Numbered from the stretch's first letter, positions 46,801 through 60,090 are shown. The stretch: DNA of 64,000 nt from Sitta carolinensis (GCA_032173965.1 CM063283.1:110307108-110371107); one strand, 5' to 3'. The notes: generated by a model from the letters alone, not told the origin. Program-made: numbers and translations.

Positions 46801-49800
46801 ACTGGAAGAGCATATTGGGAGGAAGTACAGCACTGCAGGGCCAGAATTTCTAGCATTCCTTTACTGCACTTGATTTCAGTTGCTTTTCTGTGCTGCAAAT
46901 AAGGGTTTTCTCAATCTCCAGAAGATCAGGACCACACTCACACTGCAACCAGCACATCCTAGTGGACCTGGGAGCTTCTGCTTCCCAGTCTTTTCAGCCA
47001 GGAATAAAAGTGTTCATCCCATTGCAAATCAGTTTCAGTTAGCATTTATCTAAATTACAGGAGATACTGGGAAAACCATCCGAGCTTCTGTGTAACTCTA
47101 TTCTCTCCTCAGGAGCCTGCAAGTAGCAGCCTGCCTTCCACCACCCCAGGCCATTGACACTGTTCTAAATGGTGTTACTCTCCCTGTTTTTCTAACCTGC
47201 CACATGGATATTACAGACCACTTACAGCCACCACCACTCCAGCTCTGTTTGGATTAACCCACAGGTTATTTTCCTGTGGTTTGTGCTCAAGTCAGTCTCA
47301 CACCCCAGCTCCAGGAGGCAGTTTGCTGAAGAACAGAAACCACTGAGAGCAGAGGCTGCCAGAGACCAGGTATCCAGAAGAAACCTCTGCATCCTGGGGA
47401 AAACTCCTGGGGGAGAGGGCAGGAGCGGGACTGGAGCAATGCCCCAGAGCACTGATGAAAGTATGGTTTGGAAGATTGTTTCCAAAAAAAACCCGGCAAT
47501 GCAGCACTGGAAAGAACCCACATCCAGTCAAAGCCAGCTGCAGGCACTGCAGAACAACACCCTGGTGAGAGGCCCTAGATCCCCCCTTGCTGTGATACCT
47601 GGGCTGGGAAATTAAAGCAGAATATTTAAAATATATTTAGTGTCCTCTCTGCTGTCCCATCCCACCGAGGAGGGATCCCCCACTCTCAGAAAACATCTGG
47701 CAGATGTTTTCCAAACCTTTTAAGACTCCCATGAAGGAGATGCCATGGCAGGAGAAGAAGAGAGGGCCCTAAATCAGCTGGGATAGCAGGATTCCCACAC
47801 AAACACTCTCAACCCAGTAGGATTTTGACATGGCTGTCACAACCTCCATCTGCCCCAAACACACCCCACCAAAAATTCTGGGCTCCAAACATGAAGTGGG
47901 ATGAACTTTTCAGAGGGCACTCTGAGTGATACCTCCAAGGATGTTCCAGCTCCCAGTGATGGGATTTCTCTTCTTTTTTCCAGCGAGACAAGAATTCTCT
48001 TATTAGTGCCTGGAGATTTCAGGACTCAACTCCCATTCTCCATCAGGAAACTAAACATTTTCATGACTGTCCTTCAAACTCTGAGCTAAAGTTTCTCAAA
48101 ATCTAGCATTTATTTTGTGAGAAATTCCACCTTTTTCAAGGAAGTTTTACTGTCAAAGGAAAATATGATTTCCAAAATTGACCATGGAATAAAAGTCTGA
48201 AATTTGTTTCTTTAAGAAAGAATAACTAGGAATTTTCAACTATTTTAAAGAAATGCTTTACTGGTTCATTTATTTATACTGTTCTTATATTATTTAACAA
48301 ATTGAAATATAGGAAATTGGTTATTCAGGAATTAAATATAACTACTCCCATTAATTCATAAAACATTATTTTTTTATTCACTTTTGAAAATCATTAATGA
48401 CAGTAGCAATTCAAAACACACTGAAGGCTTTGCTCTTCTTTCTGCTTAAAACTTCTTTCTCTGTGCTGAAAGTTTCATCACATTTTTATTAACAGAACAT
48501 ATATAAAAGATGAAATCAAATTTCAAGCAAGATATGCAGTTTCTTTTTGCACCATCTTATTTTTTGAAACATTTTCCAAAATGGTAATATGTATAATTTT
48601 TTAATTCTTTGTGATATTGCTTAGAAAAGATACCACATGGGCATATTTCCACATAAAAAAATCATCAGATTTTTCTGAAAAACTCTTTTCTGGCTAATTG
48701 CACTGGAGTTTTCATGAGGAGAGCCCCTAAAAACCTCAGCTCAGTCGAATACAGATTTTTGTTTCCTCTGTATATTTCCTTTTGGGATCTTGAGTGCACA
48801 TACTTTCCCAGCATGGACTTTTCCTTCCAAAATTAACCTGTTCTCCATTTCTCAGATAAACAGACCATTAATAGACATCTATTAGATTGCAGAAAGTGGT
48901 TGCTTTGATTGAAAATACACAGCCAGGAAAGTTGGTGCCCCACCACGTCCCTTTACCACAGTTTCAATTCCGGCTCTCATTTCTCACATCCAGGCTTTTG
49001 CTCCTCTGAATGCTGATCAAACTTCTGCTGACCCTGGGGAAGGGGCAGAAAGATTTTCTACCAAAGTGCTTATTTGATTAGTTTTGTCCTTCTTTTTTTC
49101 AACATCAGAACTGAGGTGACCAGAAGTTTGTGTTAGTTGGCAGTAAATTAGATTAAATAAAAGTCCCCCAAGTAGGGACAGCTTTGCCTACAACAACTGC
49201 TTCAGTCACTTGTGCAACTCTGCCTGCACTGGAATTTATGACAAAATAAAACCAGCCTTATAAGCATAATGACAAAGCAAGCAATAATTTCACCAAGGAA
49301 ACACTCACCACTCAAATAGCACTATCATGCAGGTGTTAAAATGAAGATCCCAGAGCTTTTACAGAAATGTTCTTCACATCCATCTATTGTCAACAACATC
49401 AGACTCTTCATGCTATGACAAATCAAAGGGCAGGATGCTTATCCTTAGAATAAGCAGGTACAGAACATTCCTATCACAGATGATTACATGAAATAATAGA
49501 TCTGAACCTGACATGTAATCACATGAAACTATTTTTGAGATTTAAACAATCTTTTCTTACAGACAGAGTTCATTTTCCTACCTTTCTGCTTCCTTACTTA
49601 GCATTAATTCATATTAATGAACCAACACACCTTGTCTGACTGCAGGCACATAATGCCACTGAAGTCCAAACTTCCTAAATCCTGTCTTTCATTTAAGGGC
49701 TCCTGACAATCTGAAGTGTGTATTTGAAACATCAGAGAATCAGAGCATCTCTCACTGTCAGATTTTCTGTTGTCTCAGATTATTTGTCACTCTTTGTCAA

Positions 49801-50019
49801 GGCTGTCAGAGTCAGGTGCATTAGAAGTCTCCAGGACTGACCACCTGTCATAGATTACGTTCTTCCAGGAATAGGGAAGACATAGAGGGTGAGGGGTGTC
49901 AAAATCTCAACCTGTAGGGCAGCAAGAACCTGGGCATTTCATCACAGTTACAAAGTAATAATCCAGGAAGGATCCTAATGGATGAAGTAGTCCCCATTCC
50001 CAACTCCCTCCTGGTAGAA
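43884..50019. other. Gene-free unique sequence
   Basis: No supportable gene. It contains an inverted repeat with CRE-like half sites (TGACATCAT at 44856-44864, ATGATGTCA at 44874-44882), a perfect double E-box palindrome (47689-47711) and a very AT-rich stretch at about 48,100-48,680. A mildly GC-rich patch at about 47,280-47,600 yields overlapping frames of 77 to 110 codons on both strands, none recognisable. Confidence 0.55.
47689..47711. promoter_or_regulatory. Perfect 23-bp palindrome with two E-boxes
   Basis: GAAAACATCTG, one central G, then CAGATGTTTTC: 11-bp arms that are perfectly complementary. Each arm contains an E-box half of the CATCTG/CAGATG type bound by tissue-specific bHLH factors such as the Twist and Tal families. 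A palindrome this long with a single-base spacer is unlikely at any given site, but binding is not shown by sequence alone. Confidence 0.3.
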
Positions 50020-50186
50020 CAGAGTGCCCAGAGAAGCTGTGGATGCCCCAGCCCTGGAAGTGCTCAAGGCCAGGCTGGATGGGGCTCTGAGCAACCCGGG
50101 ATAGTGGGTGGCACCCCTGCTGATGACAGGCAGCTTGAAACAAGATGGTTTTTAATGTCCCTTCCACCCCCAAACCATTCCATGAC
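50020..50186 (+). mobile_element. CR1 LINE 3' end, 5'-truncated (plus strand)
   Basis: The sequence follows the avian CR1 3' consensus closely: GCCCAGAGAAGCTGTGGATG, then CCCTGGAAGTGCTCAAGGCC, AGGCTGGATGGGGCTCTGAG, CAACC, and finally TGTCCCTTCCACCCCCAAAC and CCATTCCATGA, a remnant of the terminal ATTCTATGA octamers. Only the last 170 bp or so, including the 3' untranslated region, is present, which is usual for CR1. It has lost its reverse transcriptase and is inactive. This is the clearest sign that the genome is a bird's. Confidence 0.93.
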
Positions 50187-53100
50187 ACTTTACAAAGGCA
50201 GAACCTGAATAAAGGAACACTTGAGTTGAAATTTAAAATCACACAGGTTCCAGGGCTGGATCAAAACAGGATTTCTCCACTGCCTGAAGAGGGGCTGTGC
50301 TTCAATCTACCAGCAGTACAAAACCAAACCTCCACCCAGAACATCCTCCCAACAGGAGCTCATCTGAAAGGAAAAAGCTTCAAAATTGAACTGTCTCTAT
50401 CTAGGGAGAAAAGAGGAATTAGCAAAGAAAAGAAAGCAGATATTAGCAAATCAGAGAAAACTCTTCTACTTTCATACAAACTTCTTTATAAATTTCTTGA
50501 CAGAACTTTTTATTAGCTAACTCAGGGGTTTCCTACCTCTTTTTTTTTCTATGTTCTCATGTTTGTTTCTTCTTGTTGTTTTGACTTTACAAAATAAAAC
50601 TCTGCTTCCCTGCCCAGTAAGGAATTAACAGACACTGTAAACTGAATCATTACATTTGAGTTTGCTCATTCTTGTTATCAACTTGATATTCTCCCTTCCT
50701 CCTCCCATCCTCCAGGTTTCTGAAGGAGGCCACTGTGTGGCAGCCCAGTTCCAAAAACAGATGGCTGACAGGGTCAGCAGTGTTCCAGTGAAAATTTACC
50801 ATGGCAATAAATACATTAGGGAGCAAATATTCAACTCTTTTTGCTGTGTTCACAGATGGCAGGAGTGAGAGGGACAGGATTACTTGCTCTCTTGCTGAAG
50901 GAGCCCACTCCATGCAGGTGTAGTCAAATAATGTGTTATGGACCTTCTCTCAGTCACCTTTTGCAGGGTTATATTTTGCACAGTAACAGATCTGATGAAA
51001 TTTATTTGTGAAGTTTCAAATAAAAATTACCTTTTTCAATACCATTCCACTTAATTCATTATACAACTTTTATTTTAGAAAGGTGAGTAATATACCAGCT
51101 CTTACATTGTCATAAAATAACTTTCATCTTCTTCCACTACTTCCTATGAGAAGCACTGCAGTTGATATAAGGGCGAGTTAAAAAATAAACAAGTCTACAA
51201 AACTGAACCCCCACCATTGTGAAGGAGACTCATGCAGGGAACACAGAATCTGGATCAGATGGAATATTAACATAATATTTCAGTTAAAAGACCCCAAAGA
51301 GTACCTGTGTCTTCTCATTTCTGAAGGGTGAATGATGATTTCCCTTGAGAAAATTCTAAAATAAGCCTCCAGAGAGCTCCAAATCCAGGTGCCCTGCATC
51401 ACACTTCCTTCTACATACTGGACAAACAACTGAATCTGTGAAAACGTCTTTTTTTTGAAATGACTATTACAAATATGTTCTGATGTGACTTCAGCCTCTC
51501 GAGCTGTGACCTCATCCCACCTAGCAAGCTGAGTAGATCTTCATGTCTGATCACTGTTTGGATGGACAGAGCCAAGGAAAACCTCGCCTTGAAACATAGC
51601 TCTGTGGCTGATTCAGCGAGTGGAAGCTCCTCTTCTGAGTCAGCCCTGAGTCACTGGTGGGGCTCAGTGCTATGGGACAAGGTATTTCCAAAGGAGAAGT
51701 GCTTCCACTAAAATACAAACCACGTTCCAGCTAGGACTAAACACAGCTCTCTTCAGCTGGGACAATGAGTGTAACAGCGTTACACGGGTAAAAATTCAGA
51801 AAGTCAAACAGTCTTTTATCTCCTGCATCTAGAAACGAGATGATTTCTTCTAATTGTTAAATAATAAAACCTTCACACCAGGCAGTGACACTGCTCTGTC
51901 TTGCCATGGGATCAGTTTCCTCATCACTTCCACACACAGAGAATTAGAGCTCCTGTCTTCCTCCTCCTACCCACATTTACCTTACCAAACAGAGCCATGT
52001 ACAGCCTTTACACTCCACCAGCACAGCTCCTCTTCCCTCCCTGTCAAATGGAGCTGGAAGCACTGCATGTGTGGCCCCATGCAAACCCAGTTTTCATCTA
52101 GAAAAGCCTACAGCCACAGTAACAGGGCACGATTATGAGGGTAAGGGTAGGAAATGCTGCAGGATCTCCAGAGCTCACTCAGCATTTAAGCCCTTTCCTT
52201 CCTGACCACAGGTTTTTGTTCCTACAGTCTTCTGAGCAAGCACAGGGTAGAAAGGTGTCCAAATGCAAACCCTTGCAAGAGTTCATCTCTGTTCAACAGC
52301 TTATGTGAAAAAAATTCCTTTTTTTTGTTGGGGTTTATATTCCTAGACACCGAATAGTACATGAGACCCACAGGTCACTGTCCATTTTACCTGCCAGGGC
52401 AGGAGAAATTGCTTCATCCCCTGTCTGGTGCCTGCAGCCAGACACTCTGTTTCTGTCCTGATTTCACCTAAGCCCTCCCACGTGCCATCCTCTGGAATAC
52501 CCAGTGAGAATTCCTGGGGGGTTGAACAGGGGCCAGGCTACCCCACTCAGCCCCAAACCCTCCTTCTTTTCACCACCACTCTGTCCCTCCTGTGGTGCCC
52601 GTGCTGGCACCCCAGCAGCTTGGCCACTGGCCCCCAAAACACTGTCAGCTCTCTGGGGAAAGCACAGCCCTCAGGCTGCTGAAAAAGCAGCCAGGGCTCT
52701 GTCAGCTGGTACCAAAACTGAGGCTTGAATCCAGAGCAGACGCCCAATTCCTCAAGTCTTCCAGTTGGCACCATGGGATCAAGCAGGCAATCAGAAGGTT
52801 GGTTTAAAAGAATAAATTCCACAGGGAAATGCAGAGGACTGGCAGCTATCACAATGAATATGCAAAGTTGAAGAGGGTGCACATGTTCTCACTGTAACTG
52901 CCTTTGGTTTCTTCTTTTGCTTTCTCTGCTATCTCATTTCCCTGCAAGGTAGAAAAATATCCCAATAGTGTGCTCATTCCAGGGCTAGCTTTAGGTGGAC
53001 AGATAACAGTACAAAAAACTTTAAGGATGATTTTAGGTCGCGTTTTAGAGGTCTAGTACAGCTGCCTAACTGTTAGATTGTCATATATTTACATACACTT

Positions 53101-54079
53101 ACAAAGTACATGTGGCTTTCTCACCAATGCAGCTAGAAAAGCATGCTCACTAATCTCCAATTTTAACTCAGCAAAACCTTTTCTTTTTTTCCATAGGAAA
53201 GTGCCAGTTCCTGAAAAAATGCATATATATTCTGCAGGAACAGATTGATTGAATCAAATCTTCTAACAGCAAGCAAACACACTTCCTAGGGAAACCTGGC
53301 TGGTTTCCTGCTAGCTCCTGGCCTCCCTGGGAGCCTCCCTGGTGAGCAGCATGTCTGGGCTCACAGGCTCCCTGCTGCAATCATCACTGGGAGCCCTGTC
53401 CTTTCCTCTTTAAAATTGTGAAATAAGATTCTTTCTTTAATAATTAAATGAAATTTCATGTGTCTGCTCTGTGGGAAGTGAAAAATCCTGAGATACTTAA
53501 TTTTAATACAGAAAGGATGTGAGGGTGGTGATAAAGTTGCCCATTTCTCCCTCTACAGGAACTCGAGTTTCTGATGAACCCTTCTTACACATTGCATTGG
53601 GCTTATTACATTGCCCACCTCTGGCTGGGTAAAGACAACTGGTGGAAAACCAAACCTGACAAATTAATGTTTGTAAAAAGTTAAACTAACCAACTGTTAT
53701 GAGTTTAACAACAAACAAGAGCCTACGTTCCCCAGAGACCAAGCATGAAGAGCAGCTGGCAATAAAACCTGATTGCATGTGGAAGTGGTTAGGAAAACAA
53801 AACAAAACAATAATACAACTTCAGCATGCAAACTCAAGCTTCTAATCTCACCCAGGCCTTGGGAGAAAAAATAATCAAGTAGCAGAAAGAACAACTCAAT
53901 TTTTAAGCAGCACTTTCCGACTGTGAACTTCAGAAAGTTTAATGAATTTTAACGTTTTACACATAGGAGAACACACATAAAAAATAAAAAAATAAGGAAG
54001 ATGAGCAGGCCAGTGGTAGGTGAGCAGCCTAATGAGGTGAGCATGATTCACAGCCCAAAACCTAGCCTTCAAGAATTTA
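50187..54079. other. Gene-free unique sequence
   Basis: No supportable gene. It contains a cluster of AP-1/MARE-like sites at 51607-51653 and a moderately GC-rich patch at 52,400-52,760 with overlapping short frames on both strands. An A-rich stretch lies at about 53977-53997. Confidence 0.6.
51607..51653. promoter_or_regulatory. Cluster of MARE-like and AP-1-like sites
   Basis: GCTGATTCAGC (51607-51617) resembles the Maf recognition element. It is followed by two exact TGAGTCA sites (51636-51642 and 51647-51653) in the same orientation, 11 bp apart (about one helical turn). AP-1 and NF-E2/CNC-Maf factors bind such sites, and clusters of them are common in enhancers. About eight TGAG/CTCA sites are expected in 64 kb by chance, so it is the clustering that is notable. 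Confidence 0.35.
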
Positions 54080-54598
54080 TCAAGGTGAGTGATAAGAGTG
54101 AAATACTCTGGTTCTTAGGGCATGAACCTTGTGCTGCCCATGAGCCCTGCACTGTTCTGCTCCCACTGCCAACAGGTGAACAACACCCCTGAAGGTGGCA
54201 GGGTTTCCAAAGAGCAAGTTTTTCAGCCAGACTGATACCAACATGTTCACCTTCTCCCTCCTATAAGCCACTTTTATGAAGTCTTCCTCCTTAGGGACAT
54301 CTTTTGTGGCTGGTATCTGCATCCCTCTGGGTGAAGGGGCAAACAAGAAATATATTTTTGGTTTTATAGTAGCCTCCATTCCAACGACACATTTCCTACA
54401 CGGGGAAATGACTGAAGCTTGACTTTGTCCATCCCAGAGAACAGTCAAAAAGCCCAGAGACATCTGCCCAGGATCCTGAGGGAGCATTTTAGCTGCAAGC
54501 ATTGTAGCATCTAGGCCAGCATGAGATAATGTTTTGGCTATCTGCTTGAGGTAATTTGCATGATGAGCCCATGATCCTTTTGTGGCTGGTGTTAACAT
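54080..54598 (-). other. 172-codon open frame, unrecognised, coding status doubtful
   Basis: An ATG-started frame on the minus strand stays open for 172 codons. It lies downstream of a CpG-containing stretch (54600-54710) that has four CpG in about 80 bp. An in-frame stop lies just two codons before the ATG. The translation has no transmembrane run, zinc-binding pattern, repeat or family motif that I recognise. It could be a relic of a retroposed gene or retroelement, but frames of this length occur by chance in a window of this size. No poly-A tail or target-site duplication is evident. Confidence 0.15.
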
Positions 54599-57233
54599 TT
54601 CAGATTAGGGCTGTAAAGGGTGTTGAGAGAAACGAAGTAGACATCGGGTCATACCGTTGGAATTTATGTGGGAAACAAGAGAAGTATCTGCAAACCACCG
54701 AAAAACAAGATTTAAACATAGAAAAGGGGGAAAAAAATCATAGTTGAGCAGGCCAGGATGGCAGGTAGGAGGAGGCTGCTCCTCCTGCTGAGTTTTCCAC
54801 CATGCTCTACATCACTGCTAGGCAGTGTAAGTGCAAGGAGCATTTCCATGTTGAAAGAGAGGGATTCTCTAAACCACTCGTGCAGAGAACAGTGTGACTA
54901 GATTTTCTGTGGCAAGAAACAGATTTCCAGAATAGATTAAAACAGCTCTTAAAAAAGCCCCACAAACTCTGCCTTGCGACAAGCATGACACATCCACCCC
55001 TCCTTGCAGCAAAGGCATTTAGGGTAGGTGTTGAAGAAAAGCTTGGTATCAAAGATGAGCAAATTAATTTCTATACTGATTTTTTCCAGCACTGAGAGTC
55101 ATTCCTTTTTGGTTTTGTTGCTGCCATTTCTTTGGTGCAATAGCTGGGAAACCTTTAGGAAGAGAACCCAGGTTTTTCAGTTCCAAGGCATCACCTGAGC
55201 CACTACATCATGGCATCTTTCTGCACAGAAAGGGCAGTTACAGGCACAAGAGAAACATCCCACATGAAAAACAAATCAGAGAAGCAACTTAACATTTTTG
55301 ACAGGATTTTTTTGTTTATTTGTTGGTAAAAAATAGATTTTTGAAGGGAGGAAAATTTAGCTGATTACAATGGAAGCATCTTTTTAAAAGTAATTCTCAG
55401 TTTACTTAAAAGCTCAGAATTCACTCTGCTCAGAACAGTGGCAGCTCCAGCAACCAAGGCATTCTCCAAACCTAGACATTTATTATAAACATTATTTGCT
55501 GTTTAAAAGGAAAATGTCTTCCAGTAGAGGACATGTTGCATCTTGAAGGGAAGGAGGAGTTTCCCTACAGTCCTAAAAAAAATCTTACTTTTTAAATTGA
55601 TAGTTCTAGACATATTTGAGGCAGAGCAAATATACTCAGTCATTAATACTTGTGTTTTGAATGATGCATTATTTTCATCTGCAAGTGAACATCTCCAAAC
55701 TTTGGGAGTCATAGACCCAAATCCTTATTTTTAAAGTTAATACTCGATACGGCCACCTTTGTCACAAAATGGACTTGCAGTTTAGATAGGCACCACCAAT
55801 AATTCTGAGATAGAGAAAGGAACTGAACCTAAGATTTCTAGAACTAAGAGAGCACTTAGAGTGCTTTGAGAATTGAATGACCAGCTTGAGCAAAACCAGC
55901 CAGTACCTATGAACACATAATGCCCAGTCAAACTGAAGACCAAAAAACAAAAAGTTGGCTTGTCTTGACTTCCAAGTGAAATCCCAATGTCCCCAAGGCT
56001 GAAAGTGAGTGCTTGCAAAACTTAATATAGGAATCCTTTGCACCTGCATATTTTATGTGAGTTCCTGAGTTAGGAGCAGATGGGGTTTGCAGATTTAAAT
56101 CTTTGGGGTTTGACCACTTGAGGTGCACTTAAATACTTCTCATTGCTGCTATTATAATGAACATATTTCACCAGTTAATAAGGTAGCAAACTTTGAAATG
56201 TAGGCAGATGGGCAGCGTGGGAATTCAAGTGAACTTCTGTTTCTGTGGGATGGAACAGCCTTGTGCCATCAAAGGTGAAAATTGTTAATGGCTGGAAGTC
56301 CAACATCTGCTACACCACCTTCACATGGTTTCATGTGAAAACAAAATCCATATGAATCCCTGGTAGGAAACAGGACCTCGTGAGCCATCTTCAGGCTCAG
56401 AGGATCCCTGACCAGCCCTGCCTGGCACATGCCCAGCCTCCAATTTCACCTGTCTCATGAAGCAGGATTGCACAGCACTTCAGTAAAATACCTTATATTT
56501 TTCCTGCTTTTAAACTGCATCATTACTTAATATTTTAGGGAGATATTATTTTAAAATTAATACTGATTTCTATTTTACACTTTTTCCTATACCAGAAAGA
56601 AAGATTCAAAAATTAGACTGTTGCTGAGACTGATTCTGCCTTACCACCACTTTCTTTACCACCATTCTGTTTAATAAAAGATATTTGTTAAGAAAAAATA
56701 GGCCATTTTAAATTTTATCAGTGTTCACCCTGAAAACAATACTCGGAAAACTTCAGCAACAAGCAGAAAATGAAGAACCCTCTCACCCTAAAAAATTTGT
56801 ATCTGATTTGCAATAATTCTTCTTTCAAGTCTTCTAAACTTATTAATATATAAAGCAAACATTACAAACTCATTCTCCTCATTAGAAAGGACCCTGCCTC
56901 ACATTCCTTCATATTTTAAAAATAGAAATTGTTGGAACTTGCACATTCTGGTGCCCTAATGAGCCTTAAGGCAGAGGGCACAGGTAATTCCTCCAGCTAA
57001 GGTGATTCTATTGATTAGGGTGTGTAGGTACTTGCACAGATGAGTACTTTGAAAACCTTCTATGATTTTTTAACAATTATAATTAGAAATACTGGCACAG
57101 TTGAGTGAAACAGTGCAGCCACACCAGTGGTAGACAGTGGGACAAATGTGCCTCCCTCCCTCAAGGAAGAAGAAACCACACATACAGAACTCTGCTGGTT
57201 AAAAAACCTGAAATTTCCATACCCCTAATTATT
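54599..57233. other. Gene-free unique sequence
   Basis: No supportable gene. An 8-bp-arm inverted repeat (AGGAGGAG at 54767-54774, CTCCTCCT at 54779-54786) lies near the left end. The remainder is AT-rich unique DNA. Confidence 0.6.
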
Positions 57234-57258
57234 AAAAAAAAAATAAAAAAATAAAAAA
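57234..57258. repeat. A-rich tract with T interruptions
   Basis: Ten A, then AAAAAAAT-type units. A simple repeat of about 25 bp. Confidence 0.85.
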
Positions 57259-58285
57259 GCAAAGGCCAAGCCCTGGGAGAGAGTTGTGGTAACAGAGTTA
57301 ACTGGCATTTCCATGGATAAATTTCATTTGAGGGCATATTTATTAAGTAAATGTGGGTGTTGGTCGCCTGACTCAGTATAGATTCTTCCAAGAGCTATTT
57401 TACAAATTACTGAGAGAAACACCTACCTCCAGGACACCCCTGCTTCTTCTAAGGAGGAAAGATAAAACATGTCAGGTAAATCACACCCAGCAATGCCTGT
57501 TCTCTCCACTGACTGTAACTGGAGCCCAGGGAGATTAGCTCTGATAAAAACACCTTCTTCAAATATCTGTAGGCATGAAGAGCATGCAAGGTCATTCCTG
57601 CTCTAGCTAAGGCTCCATGAGACCACAAGCAACAAGTTTAGAACAGAAATCTCACACTTTAGGGCAAAAGCTCACCAATAATCAACTAAAACAGAGTTAC
57701 TACATTAATAGGGCACAGCTCCTCCACAAGCAATCCCAAAGGCTTTTGGCAAGACTGCCTGTGTGGCAAAAGGTTGGCTGACTCCTAGTGGATAAACTAC
57801 ATCCTGTCACTGATCAGGAAGAAACCTGAGGACTTCCAAGTCCCTTGAGGACAAATTACTCAGAGAAAAAAAATCTATGAGGGTTTTATTAGTAGTAGTA
57901 TTAATAGTAGCATTTGAAATACAAGTGCCTTTAAACAGCATGACTAGGAAGGGTGGATTCAGGGAGTTGACATCTGACAGATGTTGGTAGTTAAGAAAAA
58001 CTCTGGAATCCAGCCCAAAGACTCACTGGCTGAAATAGGCTTGACACCCAGATCTAACCAGGGAAATAAATGCCCAGATCCCTCCATCCTCTGGTGCCTG
58101 GGTGCCAGATGTGTCAGCGTCTAGTCAACAGCAGAGAGCCCACAAAGTACTTCCTCACTGTTACAAACAAAACCCAGACCTGGCATGTGTCATTTAATAA
58201 ATGTGCCTTTCAGCCCTTAATGTTGTGGTTCCCAAGCCAGCCCAAGCAGCAGGAAGGGAGGATTAGTGTCTTTCCAGAAAGGATG

Positions 58286-58322
58286 CAGCAGTGAGTCACA
58301 ATCTCAGCACTGCTGTGAGTCA
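58286..58322. promoter_or_regulatory. Paired AP-1-like sites with flanking inverted repeat
   Basis: Two TGAGTCA sites (58292-58298 and 58316-58322) lie in direct orientation 24 bp apart. Their contexts are nearly identical (GCAGTGAGTCAC and GCTGTGAGTCAC, 11 of 12 the same). CAGCAGTG (58286-58293) and CACTGCTG (58308-58315) are perfect inverted copies. This may be a small local duplication that preserved an AP-1 site. Function is inferred from motif match only. Confidence 0.3.
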
Positions 58323-60060
58323 CTTCAACAGTGCTGCTGAATGGCTCAGCTATGAACATAAAGTGACAAAACATTCCCTTTGCATTAGAGATCACAGGCA
58401 AATCCCCAAATCCAGACTGGGAGATGTCTGTGGTCCAACCCTGTATCCAGATAAGACCTTCCCCTCTGCTTCTGCTCATTTTCGTGATGACAGGAAGCAG
58501 AGAGGAGCTGAAACATGAGACAGCTGGACTGTAGCTGCGATTGCAACTCTGCCCCATCACCCACTGGAGCAATGAGCTGCACCAAAGCCTTGACTTTTCA
58601 TTCACTGTGGTAGGTGCTGCTTCTCAAAATCCAGTCTTTGACAGTCATCCCTGCACCTCTCTGGGAGGAGCAATATGCCTATGGCCTGGGGCAGGACAAA
58701 TTCCCCAGGCACAGCGTCACAGGGAGTAGGCAGGAGATTTTTCTTGCCTTCCAGTGGACAGAAAATGCCATCTTCATTGGGACAAATCTCTAATAAATAT
58801 CTCTTTTCGTAATCTAGGTCCAAACATTATGCCTGAGTTGGACTCAACAGCTTTCCTGTAAACAAGTGACTTCCCTGAGCAGAGGTTGGCCCCTCACTGG
58901 AAAACCTTCATGTTTTCTGCTAGCAATGTCACACGATGTCACATAGCTTAAATCCTCAGCTTAAGGTCAATTCAGATGGTAAAACGAGCCCAGAAAAAGG
59001 TGATTCTAAAGACATTTCCTGCTGAGCCAACCAGATCATTCACACCCCAACCCTTCCTCTCATGTGCAGAGAGTGGAGGGAAACTAGGTAGACAGACCTG
59101 GAGGTTTCCAGCAAATGAGTCCTGTAGGCAAATCTAAGCCCTTGCAACAAGACACCCCTGTTGTTTCTGAGAGGATTTTGCATATAGATAAAGCTCACAG
59201 CTTAAAGAAATCACAGCAGTTCATGGCAGGATATAATAGAATATCTTGCATTTAGATGGAGACCAAAAATACCTTTCATTATAGAAAAACTCCAAATCAC
59301 AAATGCTACTTCACACTTTCAGATTATGTATTTTAGTAAGTAAAACTGAGCAGGGAACAAACCCGTCCCATTAGTGAGAGACTTACCTGGATGCATTATC
59401 CAGTTACTTCTGGATGACTGCAATTTGAGAAATACTTCATTGCATCTCAAGTTCAAATTCCCTTGGAAAAGGAAGAAAAAGCTTGCATGCAAGGAAAAAA
59501 AGCCCCATATCTAGAAAACAAACACTGCACATTAATTGCTTTCTCTAGCTGTTTCTGTCAGTATTTTGCTGCCAGAAACCCCAACCCTTTGTCTCCACTT
59601 CTGAAAATATTTTATAATATAGAGTTTATGGAAAAAAAGACAAAGGAAAGAGCTGCTAAAACCTTTTCTTTACTATTTAATTTTCAGCAAGGTACATAAT
59701 AGTTCAAAGAAAGTGGTATCCAAGCAACAGGTTTGAAAGGGGCAAAGTATTAAAAGATTGCTCAGTCAATTATGATAGCCTGAACATGCTGCTAACTAGC
59801 ATAATTGCTTTTGATGCAAAACACATTTTTTATAGTTATAAATAATCACAGAATATCCAAAAGCTGTATTAATAATGAACAAAATCATCCCTTGGAGTAT
59901 ACTTCTCACACCCAGCTCTCACTCATATACATTTCCTCCTCTAGCCAGAACACCATATCTCACAGGAACTAAAAGCTGACACCTTGAAGCAATATTTTAT
60001 TTTGATTTTCAGCTCACTATAGCCAGAAAAGTGATATTTCTTCAAAATGTATATGCGTAT

Positions 60061-60090
60061 ATATCTATATCTATATAGATAGATAGATAT
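60061..60090. repeat. TATC/GATA-type microsatellite
   Basis: ATATCTATATCTATATAG followed by three GATA units; about 30 bp of imperfect tetranucleotide repeat. Confidence 0.8.

Noticed and set aside
49978..50208. 76-codon plus-strand ORF
   Set aside because: Lies across the CR1 3' untranslated end; it is a chance frame in the transposon tail.
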